A DNA stretch of 64,000 nt from Streptosporangiaceae bacterium. GTDB lineage: Bacteria > Actinomycetota > Actinomycetes > Streptosporangiales > Streptosporangiaceae. A program made the translations under genes and the position numbers. Positions within the stretch are counted from its first letter, which is position 1. Each line of letters starts with the position of its first letter. The notes under the pieces are model-generated. The model was given only the letters and a program-made list of their open reading frames with translations, was not told where the DNA came from and searched no databases. The DNA lies in contig JAOPYK010000007.1 in NCBI GenBank assembly GCA_025964695.1, forward strand, positions 25,864 through 89,863, read 5' to 3'. Below are positions 46,672 to 55,982 of this stretch, piece by piece.

Positions 46672-47913
46672 ATGCTGCGCCGCCTCGCCCTCACAGGCGC
46701 TCTCTCCTCGCCCTACTCCCGGGCCAGGCTGGGGACCTTCCTCACCTTCGCCCTGGGAGGCCTGCTGTGCGGGGTCTGGGTGGCCCGGATGCCTGCGCTG
46801 AGCGCCAAGTTCAACATCGGGGCGGGCGAGATCGGCGTCGTGCTGCTCGTCTGGGGCGTCGCCGCGGTCGTCGCCATGCAGGGGCTGCGCGGGGTGATCG
46901 CGCGGACCGACAGCCGCACGGTGCTGCGAATCGCGGCCCCGCTGGCCGCCGGCACCGCGGCCCTGATGGCGCTCGCTCCCACGTACGCCCTGCTGCTCGT
47001 CGCGGTGGGGCTGTTCGGCATGGCCTTCGGCGTGATGGACGTCTCCATGAACGCCCAGGGCAGCGTCGTCGAGCGCGCCTACGACCGCCCGCTGATGAGC
47101 GGGATGCACGCGGGCTGGTGCGCCGGGGCGATGTCCGGCGGGCTGCTCGGCGTGCTGACCGCCGCGGCCGGGCTCTCCTTCACGCCCGCCCTCCTCATCG
47201 CGACCCTGATCGCGCTGCCCGCGAGCCTGGCGGTCGGCCAGACCTACATCGCCGACCAGGCCCGCCTGGTGTCCGTCTCCGGAAGGGGCCGCCGGGCCGG
47301 CCGGCTGCCGCCGGCGGTCTACCTGATCGGAGCGCTGGCATTCCTGGCGTTCATGGCCGAGGGTGCGATCGCCGACTGGAGCGGGCTGCTGCTGCACAAC
47401 GAACTGCGCACCACAGAGGCCGTCGCGGCGCTCGGCTACCCCCTGTTCGAATCCGCGATGCTCCTCGGGCGGCTCGTCGGCGACCGGCTGCGCAGCCGGC
47501 TGGGAACCCGGCGGCTGCTGGCCCTGGCCGGTCTGGGGACGGCCGCCGCCATGAGCGTCGTCCTGCTCGCACCGTCGGCGCCCATGGTTCTGGTGGGCTT
47601 CTTCCTCACCGGCGCGATGGTCTGCACGGTGGTGCCGACCATGATCTCGCTGGCCGGGACGGTGGCGCCGGGACGGTCGGCGGCCTCGGTCGCCCAGGTC
47701 GGCGCCATGGGCTATGGCGGGCTGCTGCTCGGTCCGGTGGTGATCGGTTTCATCTCCGAGGCCACGTCCCTGCGGGCCGGGCTGGGCATCGTGCTCGCCC
47801 TCGCCCTGCTGGTCGCGGCCGCCACCCGGTTCCTGCCGATCAGCGCGCAGACGGACGTGGCCGCTCCGGTCACGCCCGCCCAGCAGCCCGAACCCGAGTT
47901 GATCGCCGCCTGA
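46672..47913 (+). CDS. MFS transporter
   Basis: 413 residues with about twelve membrane helices (LGTFLTFALGGLLCGVWVAR; GEIGVVLLVWGVAAVVAMQG; MVLVGFFLTGAMVCTVVPTM). Resembles the FucP/YbjJ-like branch of MFS with VMDVSMNAQGSVVERAYDRP LMSGMHAGW in the central part. ATG 46672 follows GGAAGGAG with an 8-base gap. It lies 130 bases after tetR without a promoter or second operator, so the two are likely one operon; export of a toxic small molecule is the usual role but the substrate is unknown. Confidence 0.9.
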   Translation: MLRRLALTGALSSPYSRARLGTFLTFALGGLLCGVWVARMPALSAKFNIGAGEIGVVLLVWGVAAVVAMQGLRGVIARTDSRTVLRIAAPLAAGTAALMALAPTYALLLVAVGLFGMAFGVMDVSMNAQGSVVERAYDRPLMSGMHAGWCAGAMSGGLLGVLTAAAGLSFTPALLIATLIALPASLAVGQTYIADQARLVSVSGRGRRAGRLPPAVYLIGALAFLAFMAEGAIADWSGLLLHNELRTTEAVAALGYPLFESAMLLGRLVGDRLRSRLGTRRLLALAGLGTAAAMSVVLLAPSAPMVLVGFFLTGAMVCTVVPTMISLAGTVAPGRSAASVAQVGAMGYGGLLLGPVVIGFISEATSLRAGLGIVLALALLVAAATRFLPISAQTDVAAPVTPAQQPEPELIAA

Positions 47914-48067
47914 GAAACCTACAAGGGCCCTCGTCCGGTACGTCGCGCAGGCCGACCCGTACCCGGCCTCGAGCCGCCGTGTTTCAGGAGCTTGAAAGCA
48001 CCACGTGGAGCTTGGCGGCGAACGCTTCGTGCTCGGCACCGAAGCCGGTCCGGAACGCACCGGGTCC
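47914..48067. other. Degraded sequence upstream of the hydrolase remnant
   Basis: No intact frame. It should correspond to the lost upstream part of the alpha/beta-hydrolase, but I could not recover a convincing translated match. Confidence 0.4.
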
Positions 48068-48243
48068 GGTCCGGTGACACCGTCCCGCGGGCCATCTCGG
48101 ACGCCACGTTCAAGAAGCAGCAGCGCAACAAGGGGGTGACCGAGTTCACCGAGATCCCCGGCCGCGGACATGCCCTGACCATCGACAACGGCTGGCGCGA
48201 GGTCGCCGACACAGCGCTCGCGTTCGTCAAGCGTTTCGCCTAG
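48068..48243 (+). pseudogene. Alpha/beta-hydrolase C-terminal remnant
   Basis: The frame encodes [20 protein letters not shown], then [20 protein letters not shown] and [16 protein letters not shown] with TAG at 48241. This is the end of a chloroperoxidase-like alpha/beta-hydrolase including the catalytic histidine (GRGH) and the region after the acid residue (DxTVP). The nucleophile serine and everything upstream are missing, so the gene is inactive. Confidence 0.8.
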
Positions 48244-48387
48244 CAATCCGCCTAGCTGACCGCCTGGCGATCCGACGCGGAGCCGCCCTGGCCGGCGGCC
48301 CCGATCGCTGCGCGGCGGGCGTTGATCACCTACAGCTCGAACCCGCCCCGCAACCCCGCGCCGCTCCCACGAGCTGGACACGAGAAC

Positions 48388-48417
48388 GCCCCGGTGACGC
48401 AGACGCGTCACCGGGGC
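48388..48417 (-). terminator. Terminator downstream of etfA
   Basis: GCCCCGGTGACG and CGTCACCGGGGC, perfect 12-bp arms with a 6-base loop, beginning 17 bases past the etfA stop. Confidence 0.85.
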
Positions 48418-48433
48418 ATTCGAGCCGAACGGG

Positions 48434-49384
48434 CTACTTGCGCTTGTTGATCTCTTCGGTGAGCGCGGGGGCCACCTGGAACAGGTCACCCACCACCCCG
48501 AAGTCGACCAGCTCGAAGATGGGCGCCTCGGCGTCCTTGTTGATCGCGATGATCGTCTTCGAGGTCTGCATGCCGGCCCGGTGCTGGATGGCTCCGGAGA
48601 TGCCGACCGCGATGTAGAGCTGCGGCGACACCGTCTTGCCGGTCTGCCCGACCTGGAACTGATGCGGGTACCAGCCGGCGTCGGTCGCGGCGCGTGACGC
48701 GCCGACGGCCGCGCCGAGCGAGTCGGCGAGCCCTTCAATGATCTTGAAGTTCTCCGCGTTGCCGACCCCGCGGCCGCCGGAGACGACGATGGCCGCCTCG
48801 GTGAGCTCGGGGCGCTCGCCCTTTTCCTGGACGACCTTCTCGACGATCTTCGCGGCCTTGGCGGCGTCGGACAGCGTGACGCTCACCTGCTCCTCGACCG
48901 GGGACGAGGGAGCGGCCTCGGGAGCGGTCGAGTTCGGCCGCACGGCGATGATCGGCGTACCGACCTTCACCTTGGAGTGCACCACGGTCGAGCCACCGAA
49001 GATCGACTGCTCGGCCACGAAACCATCGGCCACGCCGACGGCGTCCGTGAGCACACCGGAGTCGATCTTGACGGCGAGACGACCGGCGATCTCCTTGCCC
49101 TCGGCGGTCGCGGGCACGAAGACCGCCACCGCGGACTTCTCCCTCACCAGCTGGGCCAGCAGTTCGGCCTTCGGTGCCACGACGTAGGAGGTCAGCTCCT
49201 CGTCGGCGGCAACGTACACCTTGGCGGCGCCGTACTCGGCCAGCTTGTCCTTGGCGTTTTCGTAGCCCGAACCGATCCACACCGCAGCCGCGTCACCGTA
49301 GCGGCGGGCGAGCGTCAGCAGCTCGAACGTGACCTTCTTGACCTCACCGTCGAGGTGGTCGACGAGGACGAGAATCTCAGCCAT
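48434..49384 (-). CDS. etfA: Electron transfer flavoprotein alpha subunit
   Basis: FAD-carrying subunit that takes electrons from acyl-CoA dehydrogenases. 316 residues: N-terminal ETF domain [20 protein letters not shown] and C-terminal FAD domain [61 protein letters not shown]. Follows etfB after 14 bases as a two-gene operon. Confidence 0.97.
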   Translation of the reverse strand: MAEILVLVDHLDGEVKKVTFELLTLARRYGDAAAVWIGSGYENAKDKLAEYGAAKVYVAADEELTSYVVAPKAELLAQLVREKSAVAVFVPATAEGKEIAGRLAVKIDSGVLTDAVGVADGFVAEQSIFGGSTVVHSKVKVGTPIIAVRPNSTAPEAAPSSPVEEQVSVTLSDAAKAAKIVEKVVQEKGERPELTEAAIVVSGGRGVGNAENFKIIEGLADSLGAAVGASRAATDAGWYPHQFQVGQTGKTVSPQLYIAVGISGAIQHRAGMQTSKTIIAINKDAEAPIFELVDFGVVGDLFQVAPALTEEINKRK

Positions 49385-49398
49385 TTTCCAGCCCTCCC

Positions 49399-50178
49399 TC
49401 AGACGAACTTCTTCGAGGCGAGGAATTCGGCGACCTTGGTGCCGCCGTCTCCCTCATCGGTCACGATCTGTCCCTTGGCGCGCGGCGGGGCCTCGGCGAA
49501 GTCCACGACCTCGGTCCAGGCCGCCGCCAGGCCCACCTTCGACGGGTCGATCCCCGCGTCCGCGAGGGACGGCGACTCGACCGGCTTCTTCTTGGCCGCC
49601 ATGATCCCCTTGAACGAGGGGTAGCGGGGCTCATTGATCTTCTCGACGACGCTCACGACCGCCGGCAGGCTCGCCTCGACCTTGTCATAGCCGTAGTCGG
49701 TCTGCCGCTGGATCTTGATGGTGGAGCCGTCGATCTCCACCTTGTTCGCCAGCGTGACCTGGGCGACGCCGAGGCGCTCGGCCAGCATCGCGGCGAGCAG
49801 GCCGGTGCGGGCGTCGGTGGATTCCGAACCCAGGATGACCAGGTCGAACCCGGTCTGGCCGAGCACCTGCTGGATCGCGTAGGACGTCTGCCAGGCGTCG
49901 GAGCCGTGCAGCGCGTCATCGCTCAGGTGTACGGCCTTGTCCGCGCCCATCGACAGGGCCTTGCGGATCGTGTCGGCCGCGGCGCCAGGACCCATGGTGA
50001 GGATGGTGACCTCACCGCCGTGGGCTTCCTTGATGCGCAGCCCCTCTTCGACCGCATACTCACAGAGCTCGTTCATGAGACCGTCCGCGGCCTCGCGATC
50101 GAGCGTGCTGTCACTCGACTTCAACTTACGCTCGGTCGCCGTGTCGGGGACCTGCTTCACGCAGACGACGATGTTCAT
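49399..50178 (-). CDS. etfB: Electron transfer flavoprotein beta subunit
   Basis: 259 residues: MNIVVCVKQVPDTATERKL, the AMP-binding region and ILGSESTDARTGLLAAMLAE, with the recognition-loop area around GVAQVTLANKVEIDGSTIKI. ATG 50178 is chosen over the track extension upstream, with a GGAGG nearby. First gene of etfBA; the palindrome at 50341-50352 lies in its promoter region. Confidence 0.97.
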   Translation of the reverse strand: MNIVVCVKQVPDTATERKLKSSDSTLDREAADGLMNELCEYAVEEGLRIKEAHGGEVTILTMGPGAAADTIRKALSMGADKAVHLSDDALHGSDAWQTSYAIQQVLGQTGFDLVILGSESTDARTGLLAAMLAERLGVAQVTLANKVEIDGSTIKIQRQTDYGYDKVEASLPAVVSVVEKINEPRYPSFKGIMAAKKKPVESPSLADAGIDPSKVGLAAAWTEVVDFAEAPPRAKGQIVTDEGDGGTKVAEFLASKKFV

Positions 50179-50337
50179 GGCCGGTGGCCGACCTCCCTGC
50201 ACTCAGTGGGCCGCCCTGCTGCGCGGCCAAGGGCGCGCCGCCCCCTAACCGGGACGGCGCAGAGCTGATGCGTCACAGCCTGCCAAAGACCCGAACCGGT
50301 TTCGGTGCCGGGTCCCCTATTGCACGCCGTACGCAGA

Positions 50338-50368
50338 TGTTACCGATCGGTAGTCTAAGAGCAAATCC
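50338..50368 (-). promoter_or_regulatory. etfBA promoter region with TetR-type palindrome
   Basis: Perfect 12-bp palindrome TACCGATCGGTA at 50341-50352. On the minus strand TTGCTC (-35 like) and TAACAT (-10 like) flank it with 16-base spacing. Half-sites TACCG/CGGTA match those of the tetR operator at 45985-46000 but the spacing differs. Control by a fatty-acid-responsive TetR regulator is possible. Confidence 0.55.
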
Positions 50369-50450
50369 CAGGCTTCCGCAGACGGTACCCGTATATGCGC
50401 GGTCAACCATCACCCTGGACAGGGTCACGGCCGGGCATGCCCCAGATCAC

Positions 50451-52043
50451 TCACGAGCCACTGCTGTTGATCTTGTCGATGCCGTCATGGATCCTGCCGC
50501 GCAGAGCGTCGAGCGAGCCGTAGGGGTCGCCCAGCGGCGCCCAGTGCGGAACGTCCACCCAGGCGATCAGCAGGACCACGACGGTGGCGGCCACCGCCGT
50601 CAGCCCGACGATGCTCACGGTGCGCCGATCCGGAGCCGTGGCCGACAGCAGCCGGACCAGCTGGCGGCGCGGGCCCATCATCCCCAGCCCCGCCAGGACG
50701 ACGTACGCCGCCACGCCCAGCCCCAGCGAGGCCGCGGTCTCGTTGGAGACGCTCCTGGTGCCGGACTCCGCCAGAACCAGCAGGGCCACCACCACCAGCC
50801 CGCCGGCCACTCCGGCGTACAGCAGCGACAGTGCCGTCTGGATCGCGGAGCGCGCCATGCTGCCCGGCCACCGGAGGGGCCCCAGCAGCAGGTCCTGCGC
50901 GTTCCGCACCGGTACCCGCCGGGAGCGTACGGCCGCGTCACCGGAGCGCAGGTACCAGGCGGCCAGCAGCGCCACGGAACCGCCCAGCACGGGAAGCTCC
51001 GCGGTCACCCCAACCGTCGCGAAGATCAGCAGGTAGGCGATCAGCTTGTACCAGCCGAGATCGATCCGGGCACTGCCCACCGGATAGGGCGTCATCGGGC
51101 TTACCGGCGAGGGGGCGACAGGGCTCATCGGCACCGGGGTCGGCGGCGGGGGCATGCCCACCGCCGTCCTCGCCAAGGGCGGCTGCGTGGGAGTCCGCGG
51201 GCCGTGCGGCATGGTCGCCGGGACGACCGGGGTCGGCTCGCCCGACTGCAGGTTGCGCAGCCACCCCGCCAGCTGGGCCGCGGTGGGACGCTCCGCCGGG
51301 TCGCGGGCCAGCGCGGCCTGCAGCCCGCCACCGATCTCCGGCGGCACGTCGGACAGATCGGCCCGGCCGCGCACGACCCGCCCCAGAATCGCCTCCAGGG
51401 AGCCGGTGCCGAACGGCGAACGGCCGGTGGCCGCGAAGGCCACTGTCGCGGCCCAGGCATAGACGTCGACCGCCGGGCCCGGGCCCCCGCCATCGATGAT
51501 CTCGGGGGCCAGATAACCGGGAGTCCCGATGATCATGCCCGTCTGGGTGAGCCGGGTGGAGTCCGCGGCGTGCGCGATGCCGAAGTCGATGACCACCGGC
51601 TCACCGTTCACGAGCATGACGTTGTTCGGCTTGAGGTCCCGGTGCACGACCCCGGCGGCGTGGATCGCGATGAGCGCCTCGGCCAGGCCGGCCGCCACCT
51701 GCACCAGCAGCCGTCCGGTCAGCGGGCCGGTGGCCCGCACGGTGTCGTCCAGGGCGTGTCCGGCGACGTACTGCGTGACGATGTAGGGCCGTTCGGCGTT
51801 CAGGTCGGCGTCGATGATCTGGGCGACGTAACGGCTCCGGATCCGCCGCATGGTCTCCACCTCGCGCAGCAGCCGCCGGCGGAAGGCGGCGTCTTCGGCG
51901 ATCTCCGGGCGGAGCAGCTTGACCGCCACCTCATGACCGGCGCCGTCCACCCCGCGGTAGACCACGCCCATTCCGCCCTGCCCCAGCTTCGAGAGCAGAC
52001 GGTACGCGCCGATGCTCTCCTCCGGGGTCTCCTCGATGGGCAT
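50451..52043 (-). CDS. Membrane Ser/Thr protein kinase (PknB type) 1
   Basis: 530 residues. Kinase domain 1-265 with GQGGMGVVYRG loop, ATP lysine K42 (VAVKLL), HRDLKPNN (Asp136) and DFG at 153-155, all intact; APE appears as LAPEII. A Pro-rich linker (270-330) leads to four or five membrane helices in the C-terminal half (KLIAYLLIFATVGVTAELPV; AAYVVLAGLGMMGPRRQLVR). No PASTA repeats. Third in transcription order of a three-kinase run; starts 35 bases after the second kinase ends. Targets unknown. Confidence 0.93.
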   Translation of the reverse strand: MPIEETPEESIGAYRLLSKLGQGGMGVVYRGVDGAGHEVAVKLLRPEIAEDAAFRRRLLREVETMRRIRSRYVAQIIDADLNAERPYIVTQYVAGHALDDTVRATGPLTGRLLVQVAAGLAEALIAIHAAGVVHRDLKPNNVMLVNGEPVVIDFGIAHAADSTRLTQTGMIIGTPGYLAPEIIDGGGPGPAVDVYAWAATVAFAATGRSPFGTGSLEAILGRVVRGRADLSDVPPEIGGGLQAALARDPAERPTAAQLAGWLRNLQSGEPTPVVPATMPHGPRTPTQPPLARTAVGMPPPPTPVPMSPVAPSPVSPMTPYPVGSARIDLGWYKLIAYLLIFATVGVTAELPVLGGSVALLAAWYLRSGDAAVRSRRVPVRNAQDLLLGPLRWPGSMARSAIQTALSLLYAGVAGGLVVVALLVLAESGTRSVSNETAASLGLGVAAYVVLAGLGMMGPRRQLVRLLSATAPDRRTVSIVGLTAVAATVVVLLIAWVDVPHWAPLGDPYGSLDALRGRIHDGIDKINSSGS

Positions 52044-52078
52044 CTTTTGGGGGCCTCGCTTCAGGGACTAACAGGACG

Positions 52079-53872
52079 TCAGTTGCCAATGCCGATCCAG
52101 CTCTGGATGTCGGTCTTCAAGCCGTTGAGAGTCTTAGTGTCACCGCTGAAGCTCAACGGCTGCAGATCGGGCGTCTTTCCGGCCGACAGACCGAACAACA
52201 CCACCGCGAACACCGCGAGACTCAGCGCGATGATGGCCGCGGGCTCACGGCGCGGCAGGAAGGTGGCCCACATCCGGGCCGCCTGCCGACGCGGTCCCAC
52301 ACTACCCGGGCCAAGGAAGTGCAATCCGATGACGGCCATCGACCCGTACGTGGCCGCCCGCACGACGGTCATGTCCGGATAGACCACCATCAGCACCAGG
52401 ACCAGGACGACACCGGCGAACAGTCCCAGCGGGGTCAGCAGCAGCGTCGTCATCAGCGCACGCGGCAACGCCAGTGGCGCCTTCACCACCGCGCCGATGA
52501 CGTCACCTCCGCTCTTCCCCCGGCGGGTGCGCTTGGACTCCAGCCTCTTCGCGGCCCGATCGCCGGCCCGCAGCACGAGGACCAGCACCACGACGAACAT
52601 CAGGGTGAGGGTCGGCAGGATCGCCGCGAACCCCAGCACGCAGGCCAGCGCCGCCAGGCTGCACAGCCGGTACAACCCGTACGGCTTGCGGCGCGATGTC
52701 TCATCCGCCTGGCCCGCCTGGCCGGCCCCGGCCCCCGCGGGCGAGGGGTCGGGCTGGTGCCGGGCGGCGCCGCGCCGTGGCTGCTGCGGCTGGTTGTACG
52801 GCGGGTAAGGCTGCTGCGCGGGCGGTACTGGGGCGTATGGCGGGGGCTGGGCCGGCTGTGCCGTCCGCTGGCGCCGCGGCTGCGGAGCCGGCGCGGGGGG
52901 TGGGGCGGGCGGCGGCGCGGCGGGCGGCAGCAGGCCCTTGAAATCCTTGGGCTGCTGTAGCGGCCGCTGGGGAGGCCGCTGGGGCGGAGGAGTCCGGGCG
53001 GGCTCGGGGGGCGGCGGCGTGAACACCTGGAAGGGCGTGTCCACCCTGGTCTGGTCGGTCATGGTGGCGTCCAGGTCGATCCGGCGGGCCAACTGGACCA
53101 GGGTGACCGCTGTCGGCCGCTCGGCGGGGTGGTGCGCCATCGCACTGCGGATCAGCGGCAGCATCGCCTCCGGCACGCCGTCGAGATCGGGCGTGCCCTG
53201 CATGATCTTGTAGAAGATCGACTCGAACGTGCCGGAGCCGAACGGCGGCCGCCCGGTGGCGGCGTAGACCAGGGTGGCCGCCCAGGAGTGCACGTCGGCC
53301 GGGGTTCCGGCGTCCTCGCCCTCGATGATCTCCGGAGCGAGATATCCCGGGGTGCCGATGACCAGGCCGGTCGCCGTGAGCCGGGTGGCGTCCATCCCCT
53401 GGGCGATGCCGAAGTCGATCAGGACCGGCTCGCCGTCGAGGATCATGACGTTGCCGGGCTTGAGGTCACGGTGGATGACCCCGGCCCCATGGATGGAGGC
53501 CAGCGCCGAGGCGAGCCCGGTGGCCAGGCGTTGCAGCGGCCGGCCGCTCATGGGGCCGCCGTCGAAGACCGACTCCTCCAGCGTGCGGCCCGGCACGTAC
53601 TGGGTCACGATGTACGGCCGCTCGGCCGTGACGTCGGCGTCGAGGATCTCGGCGACGTGCGGGCTGTGCACCCGCCGCATCGTGTCGACCTCGCGGGCCA
53701 GCCGGCGCAGCGCGGTGGCGTCTCCGGCCACCTGCGGCCGAAGGACCTTTATGGCGACCTTGCGCCCCTGCTGGTCGGCCGCCAGATGCACGACCCCCAT
53801 GCCGCCTTCCCCGAGAATCTCGAGCAGGCGGTAGTGGCCGACGCGGTCCCCAGACGTATTGACCCCCTTCAT
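52079..53872 (-). CDS. Membrane Ser/Thr protein kinase (PknB type) 2
   Basis: 597 residues from ATG 53872; a TTG at 53881 is possible. The kinase domain is intact: GEGGMGVVHL loop, K42 (VAIKVL), HRDLKPGNVMI and IDFGIAQG. A very long Pro/Ala/Gln-rich linker (about 280-400) follows, then several membrane helices (LYRLCSLAALACVLGFAAIL; TTLLLTPLGLFAGVVLVLVL). It shares with kinase 1 the motif GPRRQ(A/L) in the membrane region, indicating tandem duplication. Middle gene of the run. Confidence 0.93.
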   Translation of the reverse strand: MKGVNTSGDRVGHYRLLEILGEGGMGVVHLAADQQGRKVAIKVLRPQVAGDATALRRLAREVDTMRRVHSPHVAEILDADVTAERPYIVTQYVPGRTLEESVFDGGPMSGRPLQRLATGLASALASIHGAGVIHRDLKPGNVMILDGEPVLIDFGIAQGMDATRLTATGLVIGTPGYLAPEIIEGEDAGTPADVHSWAATLVYAATGRPPFGSGTFESIFYKIMQGTPDLDGVPEAMLPLIRSAMAHHPAERPTAVTLVQLARRIDLDATMTDQTRVDTPFQVFTPPPPEPARTPPPQRPPQRPLQQPKDFKGLLPPAAPPPAPPPAPAPQPRRQRTAQPAQPPPYAPVPPAQQPYPPYNQPQQPRRGAARHQPDPSPAGAGAGQAGQADETSRRKPYGLYRLCSLAALACVLGFAAILPTLTLMFVVVLVLVLRAGDRAAKRLESKRTRRGKSGGDVIGAVVKAPLALPRALMTTLLLTPLGLFAGVVLVLVLMVVYPDMTVVRAATYGSMAVIGLHFLGPGSVGPRRQAARMWATFLPRREPAAIIALSLAVFAVVLFGLSAGKTPDLQPLSFSGDTKTLNGLKTDIQSWIGIGN

Positions 53873-53936
53873 CGCACGCAACCCTACCCATGCCTTCGGG
53901 GCTTAGCGTGACCTAACCGACATCCGGCGCGGGGCC

Positions 53937-54743
53937 TCATCTGGCCGCGACCGGGGCGGGATCTCCGCACCAGGGCCGGAGACTGTTGGCGAACCAGGGC
54001 GCCGGGGGCCGGGAGGCCGGGTCGCGTCGCAGCCCGAGTCGCAGCAGCGAGGCCAGCGGTTCCGAGATCCCGTCGAGGTCGGCCGACCCGCGCAGGATAC
54101 GGAAACAGACCGAGTGCAGCGACCCGCTGCCGAAGGGCGGCCGGCCGGAGGCGGCATAGGCCAGCGAGGCGGCCCACGAGAAGACGTCCGCTGCGGGGCC
54201 CACCGGCTCGCCCTCGATCAGCTCGGGCGCCAGATAGGCGGGGGTACCGATCAGCATCCCCGGCCGGGTGGCCTGCACGGCCGCCGCGTCGTGGGCGATG
54301 CCGAAGTCGATGATCAGAGGCGTGCCGCCGAGCACCATGACGTTGCCGGGGGTCAGGTCCCGGTGCACGACCCCGGCCTCGTGAACGGCCGCCATCCCCT
54401 CGGCGAACTGCAGGGCGAAGCGCAGCAACGGCGCGCCGCGCAGTGGCCCGTACGACCCGATGAGGTCGTCCAGGGTGGTTCCCGGCGCGTACTGCGTCAC
54501 CGCGTACGGCCGCTCGCCGCGTACGTCACCGTCGATCAGACGTGCGACGTACGCGCTGCGGACCTTGCCCTGCGCGACCATCTCCCTGGCCAGCCGACGG
54601 CGGGCGTCCGGGTCGGAGGCGAATTCGGGACGCAGCTCCTTCACCGCGACCGTACGTCCCTGGCCGTCCACCGCACAGTGGACCACCGCCGTGGTGCCCC
54701 CGCCGATCCGCTCCACCAGGCGGTATTCCCCCAATCGCTCCAT
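53937..54743 (-). CDS. Short Ser/Thr kinase-like protein with altered motifs 3
   Basis: 268 residues, kinase domain only, no membrane helix. The ATP lysine (VAVKEL, K35) and DFG (146-148) are kept, but the glycine loop reads IGGGTTAVV, missing the third glycine, and the catalytic loop reads HRDLTPGN, with threonine in place of the conserved lysine. It closely follows kinases 1 and 2 elsewhere (GTPAYLAPELIEG, GRPPFGSGSLHSV). First gene of the run, so transcribed ahead of the intact kinases. It may be a weak kinase or a pseudokinase regulator of its neighbours; this is inference from motifs. Confidence 0.85.
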   Translation of the reverse strand: MERLGEYRLVERIGGGTTAVVHCAVDGQGRTVAVKELRPEFASDPDARRRLAREMVAQGKVRSAYVARLIDGDVRGERPYAVTQYAPGTTLDDLIGSYGPLRGAPLLRFALQFAEGMAAVHEAGVVHRDLTPGNVMVLGGTPLIIDFGIAHDAAAVQATRPGMLIGTPAYLAPELIEGEPVGPAADVFSWAASLAYAASGRPPFGSGSLHSVCFRILRGSADLDGISEPLASLLRLGLRRDPASRPPAPWFANSLRPWCGDPAPVAAR

Positions 54744-54836
54744 GCCTTCTTCGACGCCAGGGAGCGATGGAAGGTTCCGCGTAAATTATCCCGACAAAGC
54801 AGGTCATCCGGGATAAACAGGGGCATTCCTGATGCT

Positions 54837-55787
54837 TTACGCCTGGCGAGCGGCCTGCCGGGCGCGCCGGGCCTCCCGGCGCTCCTCGAATTTCTTGGCG
54901 GCGGCGTCCAGCCCGTCCATGAACTCACTGAGCTCCTGACGCGCCTTCTCGCCCTCATCGCTCAGGCCCTCGAGCTCGAAGACGCCCCAATGCCGCAGGA
55001 TCGGCGCGAGCACGTCGTCGTGGTGCAGCCGCAGGTCGTAGATACCGGCGTTGGCGATGCTGACCGACTTGCGCAGGAAGTTGTCGATCGTGTAGCCGGG
55101 CATCTGGAAGTTCTTCACCACGTCGGTGCAGGCTCGCATGGCCTCGTTCGGGCTGATCTCGAACGCCTGACCGATCACGTTGCGGTAGAAGAGCATGTGG
55201 AGGTTCTCATCGGCCGCCACCCGCGCCATCATCTGCTCGCACAGCGGGTCGCCGGAGGCCTTGCCGGTGTTGCGGTGCGACACCCGGGTCGCCAGCTCCT
55301 GGAACGCGACGTACGAGACGCCGTGCAGCAGGCTCTCGCCGTGGTCGGGTTCGTAACCGCCCTGCATGTGCTGCATGCGGGCTCGCTCGAGCACGTACGG
55401 GTCGAGGGCGCGGGTCACCGTCAGGTAGTCCCGGATCACGATGCCGTGCCGGTTCTCCTCGGCCGTCCAGCGGTTCACCCAGAAGCCCCAGGCGCCCTCC
55501 TTGCCCATGATCCAGGCGATGGCGGCGTGGTAGCCGGGCAGGTTGTCCTCGGTCAGCAGGTTGACCAGCAGCGCGTCGCGGGACTCGGGCGACACCTTGG
55601 AGTCGCCCGGCTCCCAGCCCTCGCCATCGAGCACACCCGCGTACGTGCGTCCCTGGCTGTAGGGCACGTACTCGTGCGGGAACCACTCCTTGGCCATCGT
55701 CAGATGACGGTTCACCTCTTTCTCGACGACCGGCTCCAGCTCCAGGAGCAGTTCTTTCTGGGTCTTCGGACCGGAAGTGAGAGGCAT
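54837..55787 (-). CDS. Acyl-ACP desaturase (soluble diiron)
   Basis: Introduces a double bond into acyl-ACP using a diiron centre, oxygen and electrons. 316 residues. Ligand motifs TEDNLPGYH, TAEENRHGIVIRDYL and AADENLHMLFYR are present, matching the ExxH pairs of stearoyl-ACP desaturase and mycobacterial DesA. ATG 55787 (MPLTSGPKTQKELLLELEP) follows AAAGG with 6-base spacing; upstream frame is promoter. The C-terminus is Arg/Ala-rich. An operator-like palindrome (55934-55945) is about 150 bases upstream. Likely sets membrane unsaturation. Confidence 0.93.
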   Translation of the reverse strand: MPLTSGPKTQKELLLELEPVVEKEVNRHLTMAKEWFPHEYVPYSQGRTYAGVLDGEGWEPGDSKVSPESRDALLVNLLTEDNLPGYHAAIAWIMGKEGAWGFWVNRWTAEENRHGIVIRDYLTVTRALDPYVLERARMQHMQGGYEPDHGESLLHGVSYVAFQELATRVSHRNTGKASGDPLCEQMMARVAADENLHMLFYRNVIGQAFEISPNEAMRACTDVVKNFQMPGYTIDNFLRKSVSIANAGIYDLRLHHDDVLAPILRHWGVFELEGLSDEGEKARQELSEFMDGLDAAAKKFEERREARRARQAARQA

Positions 55788-55933
55788 ACCTGACCTTTCA
55801 TTCAATGTCTGGCGAGTAACTGTCCGGCGAGTACAGTAAAGAGTGCCCGCCGTCCCCATCGGCGCACAGATCACGCCCTCTGGGCCACAGTGCCTGATGA
55901 GCGACGTGAGTGATAGTTGTGCTACCTACAACT

Positions 55934-55945
55934 TACGCAAGCGTA
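55934..55945 (-). promoter_or_regulatory. Palindrome upstream of the desaturase gene
   Basis: TACGC-AA-GCGTA, perfect 5-bp arms, within a larger CCTAC...GTAGG inverted repeat. It lies in the 195-base gap between the SDR gene and the desaturase. TetR-type regulators commonly control such desaturases; the protein is not identified. Confidence 0.5.
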
Positions 55946-55982
55946 GGTTGGAGCGAAGCGTCTTGACAACCCTCCGCCGGCC

